Both the position numbers and the translations under genes were made by a program. A stretch of DNA of 64,000 nucleotides, from the NCBI RefSeq assembly GCF_014874095.1, contig NZ_JADBEB010000001.1, positions 5,704,001 through 5,768,000 of the forward strand. Direction: 5' to 3'. Source of the stretch: Plantactinospora soyae. Lineage in GTDB: Bacteria > Actinomycetota > Actinomycetes > Mycobacteriales > Micromonosporaceae. The notes under the pieces are model-generated. The model saw only the letters and a list, made by a program, of their open reading frames with translations, did not search any database and was not told the origin of the DNA. Positions within the stretch are counted from its first letter, which is position 1. Each line of letters starts with the position of its first letter. Below, piece by piece: positions 44,243 to 52,416 of the stretch.

Positions 44243-44872
44243 TCAGTGCTGTGCCGAGAGGTAGCCACGGGAGAACGCGGTGGCCACGGCTGCCGCCCGG
44301 TCGTTGACGCCGAGCTTGGCGTACACGTGCAGCAGGTGGGTCTTGACCGTCGCCTCGCTGATGAACAGCTGTTTCGCCGCCTCGCGGTTGGTCGAGCCCC
44401 GGGCGATCAGCGCCAGTACCTCCAGTTCACGCTGTGACAGCGGTTCCGAGGCCGGCTGTCGTATCTGGCCCATGAGCCGGGTGGCGACGGCGGGGGAGAG
44501 TACCGCCTGTCCCCGGGCGGCCGCCTCGACCGCGCGGAACAGTTCGTCCCTCGGCGCGTCCTTGAGCAGGTAGCCGGTGGCGCCGGCCTCGATGGCGGGC
44601 AGGACGTCGCTGTCGGTGTCGTACGTGGTGAGCACCAGGATCCGGGCCGGCACACCGCGTCTGGCCAGTTCCTTGATCGCGGTGACCCCGTCGGTCCTCG
44701 GCATCCGCAGGTCCATCAGGATCACGTCGGGTTGGAGCCTTTCTCCGGCAGCGATGGCCTCGGCGCCGTCGCCGGCCTCGCCGAGCACGTCGAAGCGCGG
44801 ATCGGCGCTGAACATGCCCCGCAACCCGTCCCGGACCACCGGGTGGTCGTCGACGATCAGTACTGAGATCAA
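44243..44872 (-). CDS. NarL/FixJ family response regulator
   Basis: A 209-residue regulator: receiver domain (1-120) with acidic pocket LIVDDHP and phospho-acceptor Asp in VILMDLRMP, conserved Thr (VLTTYD) and Lys (LLKDAP), then a LuxR-type helix-turn-helix (LSQRELEVLALIARG, TVKTHLLHVYAKLGV). TTG at 44872 overlaps the kinase stop by 4 nt (TTGA) and has AGGAGG upstream. It probably controls its own ABC-exporter operon, perhaps at the inverted repeat 47894-47913. Confidence 0.92.
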   Translation of the reverse strand: MISVLIVDDHPVVRDGLRGMFSADPRFDVLGEAGDGAEAIAAGERLQPDVILMDLRMPRTDGVTAIKELARRGVPARILVLTTYDTDSDVLPAIEAGATGYLLKDAPRDELFRAVEAAARGQAVLSPAVATRLMGQIRQPASEPLSQRELEVLALIARGSTNREAAKQLFISEATVKTHLLHVYAKLGVNDRAAAVATAFSRGYLSAQH

Positions 44873-46149
44873 TCCGTACCTCCTGCGGGGATTGCCGGCA
44901 CGATCGCCGAGATCGCCGTTCCGCCACCGGGCTCGGACTCGATTTCCAACCGGCCCGCGAGGCGCTGCGCCCGCTGCCGCATGCCGGCGAGCCCGAACCC
45001 GCCGTTCGCGGACCCGTTGGTGCGCTTGGCACCCGGCTCGAAGCCGATCCCGTCGTCCCGTACGTCGAGAGTCACCAGGTCCTCCATGTATGACAGGGTC
45101 AGGCCGACCCGGCTGGCCCGGGCGTGTTTGGCCACGTTGGCGAGTGCCTCCTGCGCGGTCCGCAGCAGCGCCACCTCGACGTCGGTGTGCATCGGCCGGG
45201 CGTCGCCGGTGGTGGTCAGCACCATGTCGATCTGGTGCACCTCGGCCCAGCGCCGGGCCACCTCGTTGATCGCGTCCGGCAGCCGGGCCTCGGCGAGCAT
45301 GGACGGCTCCACCGCGTGGACCGTCCGGCGGGCCTCGGTGAGGCTCTCCCGGGCCAGGTTCATCGCGTTCGTCACGTGCCGGCGTGACGTCGACGGATCG
45401 CCCAGGGTCTGCTCGGCCGCCTGTAGCTGGGTGAGGATTCCGGCGAGGCCCTGGGCGAGGGTGTCGTGGATCTCCCGTGCCATCCGCTGCCGCTCGTCGA
45501 GCACCCCGGCCTCGCGGGCCTGGACCAGCAGTTGCGCGTGCAGGCCGGCGTTCTCCGCCAGCGCCGCCTCCAGCTTGACGTTGGCCTCGTGCAACTCGAC
45601 CAGCGCCCGCTTCTGCTTGTGGTTGCGCTGGTCGGCCAGCTCGGCGAAGTGGAAGAACGCCCCGGCCAGCAGGATGCTGACCAGGCTGACCGCGATCCAC
45701 TCTCCCCACGCTCCCGCGATGATCTCGGCGGCCCCACCCAGGTACCCCACCGCCGAGATCGTCGCCGTGGCGGTGACGCCGGCATAGCGCCAGCGGCCCT
45801 GCAAATACACGATCGCCTGGGGGTAGCCGACGAAGGTGAAGAGCGCGTAGATCGGTGCGACCGCGACCAGCCCGGCGGCCAGCACCATCAGGCCCGTGTA
45901 GTACAGCCCCATCAGCGGGCGGTTCTGGTGCCACTGCGGATGGAGGGTGTGGAACCAGAGCAGCCAGAGCGTGGCCGCGGGCGCCAGCCCGAGCACGGTC
46001 GGGACGTGCACCGGCATGTCCCAGGTCGGCTGGAGCAGCGTGAGGAGGGTACTGGCCGCCAGGAGGAGGTACGGCAGGACCTTGAAAAGCGCGATCTCCT
46101 TGCGCTCCCAGCGGTCGAACTCCTCGCGCAGCTCCGCCTCGATGCTCAT
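44869..46149 (-). CDS. Sensor histidine kinase (HisKA_3/DesK-LiaS type)
   Basis: A 426-residue kinase with about five to six N-terminal membrane helices, a coiled-coil linker (ADQRNHKQKRALVELHEAN), the phospho-acceptor motif MAREIHDTLAQGLAG and a HATPase_c domain (EALANVAKHARAS, VRDDGIGFEP, GGFGLAGMRQRA). There is no large external loop, so it probably senses the membrane or the transporter itself, as kinases coupled to ABC exporters do. ATG at 46149 lies 4 nt after the permease stop and has GGGAG upstream. Confidence 0.9.
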   Translation of the reverse strand: MSIEAELREEFDRWERKEIALFKVLPYLLLAASTLLTLLQPTWDMPVHVPTVLGLAPAATLWLLWFHTLHPQWHQNRPLMGLYYTGLMVLAAGLVAVAPIYALFTFVGYPQAIVYLQGRWRYAGVTATATISAVGYLGGAAEIIAGAWGEWIAVSLVSILLAGAFFHFAELADQRNHKQKRALVELHEANVKLEAALAENAGLHAQLLVQAREAGVLDERQRMAREIHDTLAQGLAGILTQLQAAEQTLGDPSTSRRHVTNAMNLARESLTEARRTVHAVEPSMLAEARLPDAINEVARRWAEVHQIDMVLTTTGDARPMHTDVEVALLRTAQEALANVAKHARASRVGLTLSYMEDLVTLDVRDDGIGFEPGAKRTNGSANGGFGLAGMRQRAQRLAGRLEIESEPGGGTAISAIVPAIPAGGTD

Positions 46150-46153
46150 GACC

Positions 46154-46894
46154 TCACTCCCAGCGGAAGTACCGCGCGGCCAGTCCACCGGCCACGATCG
46201 TCCATCCCAGCATGACAGCCAGGTGCAGCGGCTGCGGCCAGTGCCCGGCCGTGGCGTCCTGCATCGCCTGCACGGCGGCGCCCAGCGGGGTGAAGTCACT
46301 GATCGTCCGCAGCAGGTCGTTCATGCCGTCGCGCGGTACCCAGAGGCCGGCGAAGAAGACGATCGGGAAGAAGAGCACGGTTCCGATCGCTCCGGCGCTC
46401 TTGCCGGTCGGCGCGAGCGCGGCGACGAGCAGACCGATCGCGAACATCGCCAGCGCCGCCAACACGTAGCCCAGCAGGTACGCCGGTAGCTGCCGGGGCA
46501 GGCTCACGTCGAACACCAGCCGGCCGATGGCGAGTACGACCGTCATCGTCGCCACGGACAGGATCGTGGACATCAGCAGCTGCGCACCGAGCATCAGCTC
46601 CGGCTTCACCGGGGTGGTCCGCATCCGGCGCAGCACGCCCCGCTCCCGGTAGCTGGCGAGGAGCTGGGAGAGGCTGTTGAGGGCGAACATGGCCAGGCCC
46701 ATCGCGACGATGATCGGCACGTACAGGTCGATCGTCCGCAGGCCGCCGATGGACTCGTCGGGTTCCCGAAACGCCGGGATCGCCCCGAGGATGACGAGCA
46801 GGAGTGCGGGAAACGCCAGCGCGAAGAACACGATCATCGGCTCGCGGAAGAAGAGTCTGGTTTCGGTGACGGTGAGCCGGGACAGGGCGGACAC
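46154..46894 (-). CDS. ABC-2 type transporter permease
   Basis: A 246-residue membrane protein with six helices and the ABC-2 family pattern (RLFFREPMIVFFALAFPALLLVILG; YRERGVLRRMRTTPV; FFAGLWVPRDGMNDLLRTISDFTPLGAAVQ). It forms a DrrAB-like exporter with the ATPase encoded 10 nt upstream. GTG at 46894 has AGGAG upstream. Confidence 0.9.
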   Translation of the reverse strand: MSALSRLTVTETRLFFREPMIVFFALAFPALLLVILGAIPAFREPDESIGGLRTIDLYVPIIVAMGLAMFALNSLSQLLASYRERGVLRRMRTTPVKPELMLGAQLLMSTILSVATMTVVLAIGRLVFDVSLPRQLPAYLLGYVLAALAMFAIGLLVAALAPTGKSAGAIGTVLFFPIVFFAGLWVPRDGMNDLLRTISDFTPLGAAVQAMQDATAGHWPQPLHLAVMLGWTIVAGGLAARYFRWE

Positions 46895-46904
46895 GATGTT
46901 CTCC

Positions 46905-47813
46905 TCAGGCTTCGAAGGATCGGCCGGTGAGCGCGACGAAGGCGTCCTCCAGCGAGGTCTGCTCGATCCGCAGGTCGGCGGCGACGACCTGGTTGCGGGC
47001 GAGCACGGTGGTCACCGCGAGCAGCAGGTTTCCGGTACCGGTCACCACGAGCTGGCCGCCGGCCCGCTCGACCGACGTCACCTCGGGCAGCACGGTCAGT
47101 ACGGCGTGGTCCAGCGGCACCGACGGCCGGAACCGGACCCGCTGCCGGTCGTCGACCTTCGCGACCAGCCCGGCCGGGGAGTCGAGCGCGACGAGCCGCC
47201 CCGAGTCGATCACGGCGAGCCGGTCACAGAGCCGTTCCGCCTCCTCCATGAAGTGCGTGACCAGCAGGATCGTCACGCCCCGGTCGCGGATGTCCTCGAT
47301 CAGGTCCCAGGTGTCGCGTCGCGCCTGCGGGTCCAGGCCGGTGGTGAGTTCGTCGAGCACCGCCACCGTCGGGTTGCCGACCAGCGCGAGCGCGATCGAC
47401 AGCCGCTGTTTCTGCCCGCCGGACAACCGCCGGAACTGCGTGTCGAGCTTGCCGGTGAGCCGCAGCGTGTCGACCAGATCCCGCCAGTCGGCCGGCTCGC
47501 GGTAGAAGGAGCTGTACAGCGCCATCGCCTCGCCGACCGTGAGCTTGTCGGGCAGCTCGCTCTCCTGGAGTTGTGCGCCGAGCAGTTGCCGCAGCTCACC
47601 GGTGTCGCGTTGCGGGTCGATCCCGCAGACCCGGATGGCGCCGCCGTCCGGGGTACGCAACCCCTCGACGCACTCGACCGTCGTGGTCTTGCCGGCCCCG
47701 TTGGGACCCAGGATGCCGAAGATCTCGCCCTGCTCGACGGCGAAGCTGATCCCGTCCACCACGGTGTGCTCGCCGTAGCGCTTGACGAGGCCGTCTACCT
47801 CGATGATTGCCAT
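46905..47813 (-). CDS. ABC transporter ATP-binding protein (DrrA type)
   Basis: A 302-residue ATPase: Walker A GPNGAGKTTT, Q-loop LGAQLQES, signature LSGGQKQRLSIALAL, Walker B VAVLDELTTGLDPQ, H-loop LLVTHFMEE, and a C-terminal regulatory region. Note Glu-Leu in place of the usual Glu-Pro after Walker B. First gene of the four-gene operon ATPase-permease-kinase-regulator; drug or antimicrobial-peptide export is likely. ATG at 47813 begins the domain; an in-frame extension to 47900 lacks support. Confidence 0.9.
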   Translation of the reverse strand: MAIIEVDGLVKRYGEHTVVDGISFAVEQGEIFGILGPNGAGKTTTVECVEGLRTPDGGAIRVCGIDPQRDTGELRQLLGAQLQESELPDKLTVGEAMALYSSFYREPADWRDLVDTLRLTGKLDTQFRRLSGGQKQRLSIALALVGNPTVAVLDELTTGLDPQARRDTWDLIEDIRDRGVTILLVTHFMEEAERLCDRLAVIDSGRLVALDSPAGLVAKVDDRQRVRFRPSVPLDHAVLTVLPEVTSVERAGGQLVVTGTGNLLLAVTTVLARNQVVAADLRIEQTSLEDAFVALTGRSFEA

Positions 47814-47893
47814 GACGAAAGCCTGCCGTCGACACCAGATGCGCCGAATCGACCGCGTGGCCGGGACTTCTCCGGACCCTGGTGGGTGGCCTC

Positions 47894-47913
47894 CATCCAC
47901 CGGTTGGTGGATG
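47894..47913. promoter_or_regulatory. Inverted repeat CATCCACC-GGTT-GGTGGATG
   Basis: Perfect 8-bp arms with a 4-bp centre, 80 bp upstream of the ATPase start. It is well placed as the operator of the NarL-type regulator encoded in the same operon. That link is inference. Confidence 0.45.
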
Positions 47914-48079
47914 TCGGATCAACAGGGTGGCCGCACGTCGGAGCCCCTCTCGTACCCACACCACGCGCCGGGCCGTCCATCCGCTGTGGCCGGGGCGCCG
48001 CACCGGAATCGCCGGCCATTCTTCCGGCTATTGATAGCTGTCGGATCACGGACTGGCGACTCCATCGTCCACATTTCCC

Positions 48080-48108
48080 TTGCTGATTAACTGCTGTGAA
48101 TGTTAGCG
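48080..48108 (+). promoter_or_regulatory. Candidate promoter of the small secreted-protein gene
   Basis: TTGCTG (48080-48085) and TTAGCG (48103-48108) spaced by 17 bp, in an A/T-richer stretch about 70 bp before the ATG at 48177. Confidence 0.4.
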
Positions 48109-48131
48109 TCGGCGCAACCGGGGAGTAATAA

Positions 48132-48143
48132 CCGTTCGAACGG
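48132..48143. promoter_or_regulatory. Palindrome CCGTTCGAACGG
   Basis: A perfect 12-bp palindrome in the predicted leader of the small secreted-protein gene, about 25 bp after the candidate -10. A downstream operator or RNA hairpin is possible. Confidence 0.3.
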
Positions 48144-48176
48144 GGCCATGTTGGTTGAACGGGAAGCGGGGATTAC

Positions 48177-48578
48177 ATGTTAAGACGAACAATCGGTACG
48201 ACTCTCGCCGCCATTGGGGCAGTTCTGGCGATGCTGACGGTGACGGGCGCACCGGCATCCGCCGACTCCTTCTACACCGGGGGAACGGCGAACAGCATCT
48301 GGAACTTCACGATCGGCAGCACCACCTACTACCAGAACCACGGTGGTGACGACTTCGCATTCGATGTCACTTCGGGTATCGCGACCGACATGCGGTGGCA
48401 GAAGTGCTCGGATTCGAGTGTCATCGGTAGCATCATGTACAACATCACGCCATCCGGCGGCTACCGCGTGCTGGGAACGAACTTCCTTGCCGGCACCTGC
48501 CTGCGCATCCAGTTCCGGGGCTACACCTCGACCGGTGCGTTCAACGGTTACACGTACTGGAATTACAACTTCGCCTAA
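48177..48578 (+). CDS. Small secreted protein of unknown function
   Basis: A 133-residue precursor: signal peptide (LRRTIGTTLAAIGAVLAMLTV) cleaved after GAPASA, then a Ser/Thr/Tyr/Asn-rich beta protein of about 104 residues with two cysteines (WQKCSDSS; AGTCLRIQF) likely to form a disulphide, ending in aromatic NGYTYWNYNFA. Its base composition is less G/C-rich than that of its neighbours. I do not recognise the family. It stands alone, with its own promoter and a double terminator. Confidence 0.75.
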   Translation: MLRRTIGTTLAAIGAVLAMLTVTGAPASADSFYTGGTANSIWNFTIGSTTYYQNHGGDDFAFDVTSGIATDMRWQKCSDSSVIGSIMYNITPSGGYRVLGTNFLAGTCLRIQFRGYTSTGAFNGYTYWNYNFA

Positions 48579-48582
48579 TCCC

Positions 48583-48615
48583 TAGGGTCCGGGGTGGACG
48601 TCGCCCCGGTTCCTA
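48583..48615 (+). terminator. Terminator hairpin of the small secreted-protein gene
   Basis: TAGGGTCCGGGG (48583-48594) pairs with CCCCGGTTCCTA (48604-48615) with two mismatches, starting 5 bp after the stop codon. Confidence 0.55.
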
Positions 48616-48625
48616 GAGCGGCGGG

Positions 48626-48665
48626 CCTGGCAAGGATCTCTCGACTCGACGAGGTCCTTGCCAGG
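48626..48665. terminator. Second hairpin after the small secreted-protein gene
   Basis: CCTGGCAAGGA (48626-48636) and its exact complement (48655-48665) with an 18-nt loop that can itself fold through CTCG/CGAG. It adds a second stop for transcription before the lipoprotein gene. Confidence 0.55.
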
Positions 48666-48745
48666 TTGCCGTCCCCCACCGGAACCGACATCAGATATAG
48701 GATCCCGTCGCAGGCCGGGCGCGACGGGCACTCGGAAGGATAGGA

Positions 48746-49300
48746 ATGATCTCTCGACCACGGCTGGCTGCCGTTCTGATCTTTGTCCTGGTGGCCCTTG
48801 CCGGCTGTTCCCAGAATCCGTCGGAATCCGGCGACGGCTCCGTCCCGGGTCGTGACGAGCCGGCGACGGGCAGCTCCGCCGACGCGCAGAACAAGGAGGG
48901 CGAGCGGCCGGAGGGGGCGGGCCCGGCGACCACCCGGGAGAAGTTCCTGCCGGTCCTCACCCAGGCCCATGCCGGGGTCTCCTGGCCATCGGCGTACACG
49001 ATGACTCCCGACGATCTCTGGGGCTTCATGGCGTCCGGCGCGGCGGACACGTCGTATTCGCAATCCGACGCCACCGACATGGTGACGATCTGGAACACCT
49101 GCGCCTGGATCCTCCAGCTCATCGACGACACGAAGGCCGGACGGTCGATCGACAAGGACGTGGCACAGTTGACCAAGCTCGGTGAGGGGCCCGCCGCCAG
49201 CTTCGTCGGCCGGATCGTCTCCGACGCCAAGCTCGGTGAACTCGGCACGGCACGTCAGTTCGTGACGGCGAACGGGTGTGAGAAGGGCTTCGGGGATTGA
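48746..49300 (+). CDS. Lipoprotein of unknown function
   Basis: A 184-residue lipoprotein: hydrophobic signal (LAAVLIFVLVALAG) with lipobox LAGC (Cys21), a Ser/Gly/Glu linker (about 22-60), then a mainly helical domain with two cysteines (WNTCAWIL; TANGCEKGF). The ribosome site is GGAAGGATAGG. The stop overlaps the next start by 4 nt (TTGA), so it belongs to the MacAB-like operon and may be an accessory subunit. I do not recognise the family. Confidence 0.75.
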   Translation: MISRPRLAAVLIFVLVALAGCSQNPSESGDGSVPGRDEPATGSSADAQNKEGERPEGAGPATTREKFLPVLTQAHAGVSWPSAYTMTPDDLWGFMASGAADTSYSQSDATDMVTIWNTCAWILQLIDDTKAGRSIDKDVAQLTKLGEGPAASFVGRIVSDAKLGELGTARQFVTANGCEKGFGD

Positions 49301-50229
49301 CTGGATCGGTGCGCCATCGGCTGACGACCGCCGGGGTCCTGGCCGGCACGGTCGTGCTCCTGATCGGGTGCCTTCCCGGCAGCTCGAAGCCGACGGCCAC
49401 CGCCCCGGACGTCCGGGTCAGCCCGATGCCCCGGCCGGCCACGGCCCGGGTGGAGGCCCGGGACATCTACCAGACCGTACGGCTGACGGGCGTGGTGGAG
49501 ACCTACGAGCCGGTGGAGGCCAAGTCGCCGGTCGCCGGCCGGTTCCTACCCTCGTCGCGGGTCCGCAATGGGCAGTCGGTCCGCAGAGAAGCGGTGATCG
49601 GGACCGTGGACCCCTGCCCGGACCCCGCGAGCACCGGGCCCGGCCCGACCGGCGGTCCGTCGCCGGAACCGACCGCCGAACCCGAGTGCGAGGGCCGGCG
49701 TAGAAACGTGCGGTCGCCGGCCGCAGGAGTGATCTCGGGCCTGCGGGAACAGGACGTGGCGGTCGGGGCCGCGGTGGCCGCGATCCAGCCTCCGGGACAT
49801 CACATCCGGCTCTCGGTCGAGGATCCGGCGGTGCTGTTCCACTTCACCGAACCACCCGAGTCCGGCAAGGCGGAGATCCTCGGCGGGCCGTCCGGGCTCA
49901 CCGTGCGGTACGAGAAGCGGGTCTACGACCGGGACAGCGGCCAGGTCAGCGTCTACGTCTCGGCACCGGGCGACGTGCCGCTCTTCCCTGGGCTGCGGGC
50001 CGTGGTCGTCTTCGTCACCAGCGTCAAGGATGACGTGCTCACGCTGCCGTTGTCCGCGGTACGGGGCAGGTCCGGGCAGGGCGAGGTGGTCACCATCGAC
50101 GAGGTCGGGAAGACGAGGCGGGTCGAGGTGACCCTCGGGGAAGCCGACGACGCCTACGTGGAGGTGTCGGGCATCGAGTCCTCGGTCGAGGTCCTGCGCT
50201 ATCCGCTGGAGTCGGATTTCGGTGCCTGA
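49297..50229 (+). CDS. HlyD/MacA-like adaptor lipoprotein
   Basis: A 310-residue adaptor. Signal with lipobox LIGC (Cys25), then the barrel-sandwich (lipoyl-like) halves VVETYEPVEAKSPVAGRF and NVRSPAAGVISGL, separated by a Pro/Gly-rich segment instead of a coiled-coil hairpin, and a C-terminal membrane-proximal domain (LTLPLSAVRGRSGQGEVVTI). In Gram-positive bacteria such proteins assist MacB-type ABC transporters. TTG at 49297 overlaps the lipoprotein stop; the gene overlaps the ATPase gene by 8 nt. Confidence 0.8.
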   Translation: MTGSVRHRLTTAGVLAGTVVLLIGCLPGSSKPTATAPDVRVSPMPRPATARVEARDIYQTVRLTGVVETYEPVEAKSPVAGRFLPSSRVRNGQSVRREAVIGTVDPCPDPASTGPGPTGGPSPEPTAEPECEGRRRNVRSPAAGVISGLREQDVAVGAAVAAIQPPGHHIRLSVEDPAVLFHFTEPPESGKAEILGGPSGLTVRYEKRVYDRDSGQVSVYVSAPGDVPLFPGLRAVVVFVTSVKDDVLTLPLSAVRGRSGQGEVVTIDEVGKTRRVEVTLGEADDAYVEVSGIESSVEVLRYPLESDFGA

Positions 50230-50938
50230 CGAGGCTGTCATCATCCTGCGCGGTGCCCGCAAGAGCTTCCGGCAGCCGAACGGTGCGGAACTCCTCCTGC
50301 TCAGCGACGTCGACCTCACCGTGGGTAGGGGTGAATCGCTCGCCGTGCGTGGCCGCTCCGGATCCGGCAAGACCACTCTGCTGCGGTCGCTGGGGCTGTT
50401 CCTTCCGTTCGACGCGGGCGAGCACCGGCTGCTCGGTGTCGACGTACGGTCGGCCGGCGACCGGCGCTGTTCCGCGCTGCGGGCACACTCGATCGGCTTC
50501 GTCTTCCAGGACTTCCGGCTGCTGCCCAACCTCACCGCCCTGCAGAACGTCGAGTACGCCGGCATCCTGGCCGGGATGTCCCGGCAGCGGCGGAGCCGGG
50601 CGGCACGGGCCGCGCTGGGTCGGGTGGGGCTGTCCGATCGGCTGCACTCCCGGCCGGCCCACCTGTCCGGCGGTGAGCAGCAGCGGGTGGCCATCGCCCG
50701 GGCGCTGGTGAAGCGGCCGGCGCTGGTGCTGGCGGACGAACCGACCGGTGCGCTCGACGGGGACACCGCGGACGACGTCATCGAGTTGCTGCTCGACGCG
50801 GTGACCGAACTGCGTACCGCGCTCGTCGTCGTCACCCATGACGACGCGGTGGCGGAGCGCTGCGATCGGCGGGTCCGGCTCGCCGACGGTACGCTCCAGG
50901 TCGACGCCACCCCGACGCCGGTGCCGGGCGGCGGCTGA
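50222..50938 (+). CDS. MacB/LolD-type ABC transporter ATP-binding protein
   Basis: A 238-residue ATPase: Walker A GRSGSGKTT, Q-loop VFQDFRLLPNLTA, signature LSGGEQQRVAIARAL, Walker B LVLADEPTGALDG, H-loop VVTHDDAVAERC. It follows the LolD/MacB pattern used with mechanotransmission-type permeases. GTG at 50222 lies inside the adaptor gene. Confidence 0.92.
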   Translation: MPDEAVIILRGARKSFRQPNGAELLLLSDVDLTVGRGESLAVRGRSGSGKTTLLRSLGLFLPFDAGEHRLLGVDVRSAGDRRCSALRAHSIGFVFQDFRLLPNLTALQNVEYAGILAGMSRQRRSRAARAALGRVGLSDRLHSRPAHLSGGEQQRVAIARALVKRPALVLADEPTGALDGDTADDVIELLLDAVTELRTALVVVTHDDAVAERCDRRVRLADGTLQVDATPTPVPGGG

Positions 50939-52281
50939 TGCGGGTACTTCCGATCGCACTGCGCGAGTTCCGGTCCAACTGGCGACGGAACACGATCTTC
51001 GGTGCGATCCTGCTGATCTCCGTGGTGGTGCAGCTCTTCACCGCGCTGGCGTCGACCGCGTCCCGGACGGCTGTCGAGACCTACGGGACGGCCGTCTTCG
51101 GGTACGCCGAGACGTACACGATGTCGCTGGCGGATCCGCTCACCCCCGAGCGGCTGGCGGCGTTCAACGACGAGCTGGCGCTGATGGGGCAGAGCTATCC
51201 GTGGTTCCGTCCGGCGACCGCCGTGGATCTCTCCGGATTCCTGCGGGTCTCGCCCGACAGCGCCGCGGACGCCGCGACGCCGGTCACCATCCGCGCGGTC
51301 ACGTCCGGCTGGCGGCGGTTGACGGCGGCCATCCCGGACGACGACGTGTGGCGGACGGTCACCAGCGATCGACGGCTGAGCGCGGCCGTGCTGGTGGAGC
51401 AGGGCACGGCGCAGCGGCTGGGCGTCACCGGCCCGATGGCGGTCACCGTGCTGCTGGACGCCGAGCGCGGGGACTCGGCGGGCGGCGACGGCGAGCCCGG
51501 CTCGGACGTACCCGGAAGTGGGTTGCCGACCCCGAGCGCGACCGAAGCCACGGACGGCGGTGGCCCGGACGGCGGAGGCCCGGCGCCGAACGCGCCGCCG
51601 GCGGAGGCCGCCGGACCCGTCGGGCACCGCACCACGCTGCCCGACGTGCCGGTCTTCGGTTCGTACGCCGAACCGAACAAGTCGCTGGCGGTCGACGCGC
51701 TGGTGAGCCAGAACGTGCTGGCCCTGGGCGGACTGGGCCCGCAGACCGTCCAGGTGTACTGGCGCTGCGTCGAGCGCGAGTGCCGCGACACCTACCGCCT
51801 GGTCGAACTCGCCGCCGCCACCGTCGGTGCCCGGCCGGGGCGGGAGCAGCGGATCGACCAGCTCGACCAGTTCGGACCGGTGCTCCGCCAGCAGGACCGG
51901 GACGGGCAACGGTTCGCCCTCGTCGTCCTGGTGCTCGGTGCGCTCGCGGTGGCGATCGTGTCGTCCGCTTTCGTCGAGGTGCGGGCGCCCCAGTTCGCGA
52001 CGCTGCGCGCGCTGGGTGCCTCGCGTTCCGGGATAGCCGCGATCGCGCTGCTGGAGAACCTGTTCACCTCGGCGCTGGTGGGATCCGCGGCGGTTCTGCT
52101 CGGGCTGGCCGCCACCGGACTCGATCCGAACAGCTTCAACCAGATCCCGCAGGTACGGCTGACCCAGCTCGCCGTGCCGATCGGGCTGTACGCGCAGACG
52201 ATCGCGCTCACCCTGCTCATCGGACTGCTCACCGGGTTGGCTCCCGCCGTCCGGGCCTACCGCTCGGTGCGGACCAGTTGA
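50938..52281 (+). CDS. MacB-like ABC transporter permease (FtsX fold)
   Basis: A 447-residue permease: one N-terminal helix (IFGAILLISVVVQLFTALAS), a large external domain (about 45-315), and three C-terminal helices with FtsX features (FVEVRAPQFATLRALGASRSG). The external domain contains a striking low-complexity insertion of Gly/Pro/Ala/Ser residues (about 185-225) without a known role. It overlaps the ATPase stop by 1 nt. With its neighbours it forms a tripartite mechanotransmission-type transporter, perhaps for peptides or lipids. Confidence 0.87.
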   Translation: MRVLPIALREFRSNWRRNTIFGAILLISVVVQLFTALASTASRTAVETYGTAVFGYAETYTMSLADPLTPERLAAFNDELALMGQSYPWFRPATAVDLSGFLRVSPDSAADAATPVTIRAVTSGWRRLTAAIPDDDVWRTVTSDRRLSAAVLVEQGTAQRLGVTGPMAVTVLLDAERGDSAGGDGEPGSDVPGSGLPTPSATEATDGGGPDGGGPAPNAPPAEAAGPVGHRTTLPDVPVFGSYAEPNKSLAVDALVSQNVLALGGLGPQTVQVYWRCVERECRDTYRLVELAAATVGARPGREQRIDQLDQFGPVLRQQDRDGQRFALVVLVLGALAVAIVSSAFVEVRAPQFATLRALGASRSGIAAIALLENLFTSALVGSAAVLLGLAATGLDPNSFNQIPQVRLTQLAVPIGLYAQTIALTLLIGLLTGLAPAVRAYRSVRTS

Positions 52282-52304
52282 TCCGGCGTCGTCGGGTAGG
52301 TGTG

Positions 52305-52344
52305 CAGACGGTGGGCCGGGCCCTCCGGCCCGGCCCACGGTCTG
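52305..52344. terminator. Bidirectional terminator
   Basis: GTGGGCCGGGCC (52311-52322) with its complement (52327-52338) around CTCC, extended after a G/G mismatch by CAGAC/GTCTG: an 18-position stem. It sits in the 135-bp gap between the convergent permease and penicillin-acylase genes. Confidence 0.8.
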
Positions 52345-52416
52345 TCCTACGCCATCGTGGTCATCGCTCCCGGTGTCCGAAAGCGGGTCGCCGATGGGCC
52401 CTTCCCTGCCGACCCG

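Larger units (their letters stand above)
47814..48176. other. 363-bp divergent intergenic region
   Basis: The gap between the ABC-exporter operon (minus) and a small secreted-protein gene (plus). It holds an inverted repeat near the ATPase gene (47894-47913), a candidate plus-strand promoter (48080-48108) and a 12-bp palindrome (48132-48143). Confidence 0.5.

Noticed and set aside
49546-52338. A 930-residue antisense frame across the MacAB-like genes
   Set aside because: It spans three overlapping plus-strand genes with recognisable motifs and has Arg/Gln/Gly-rich non-protein-like composition.
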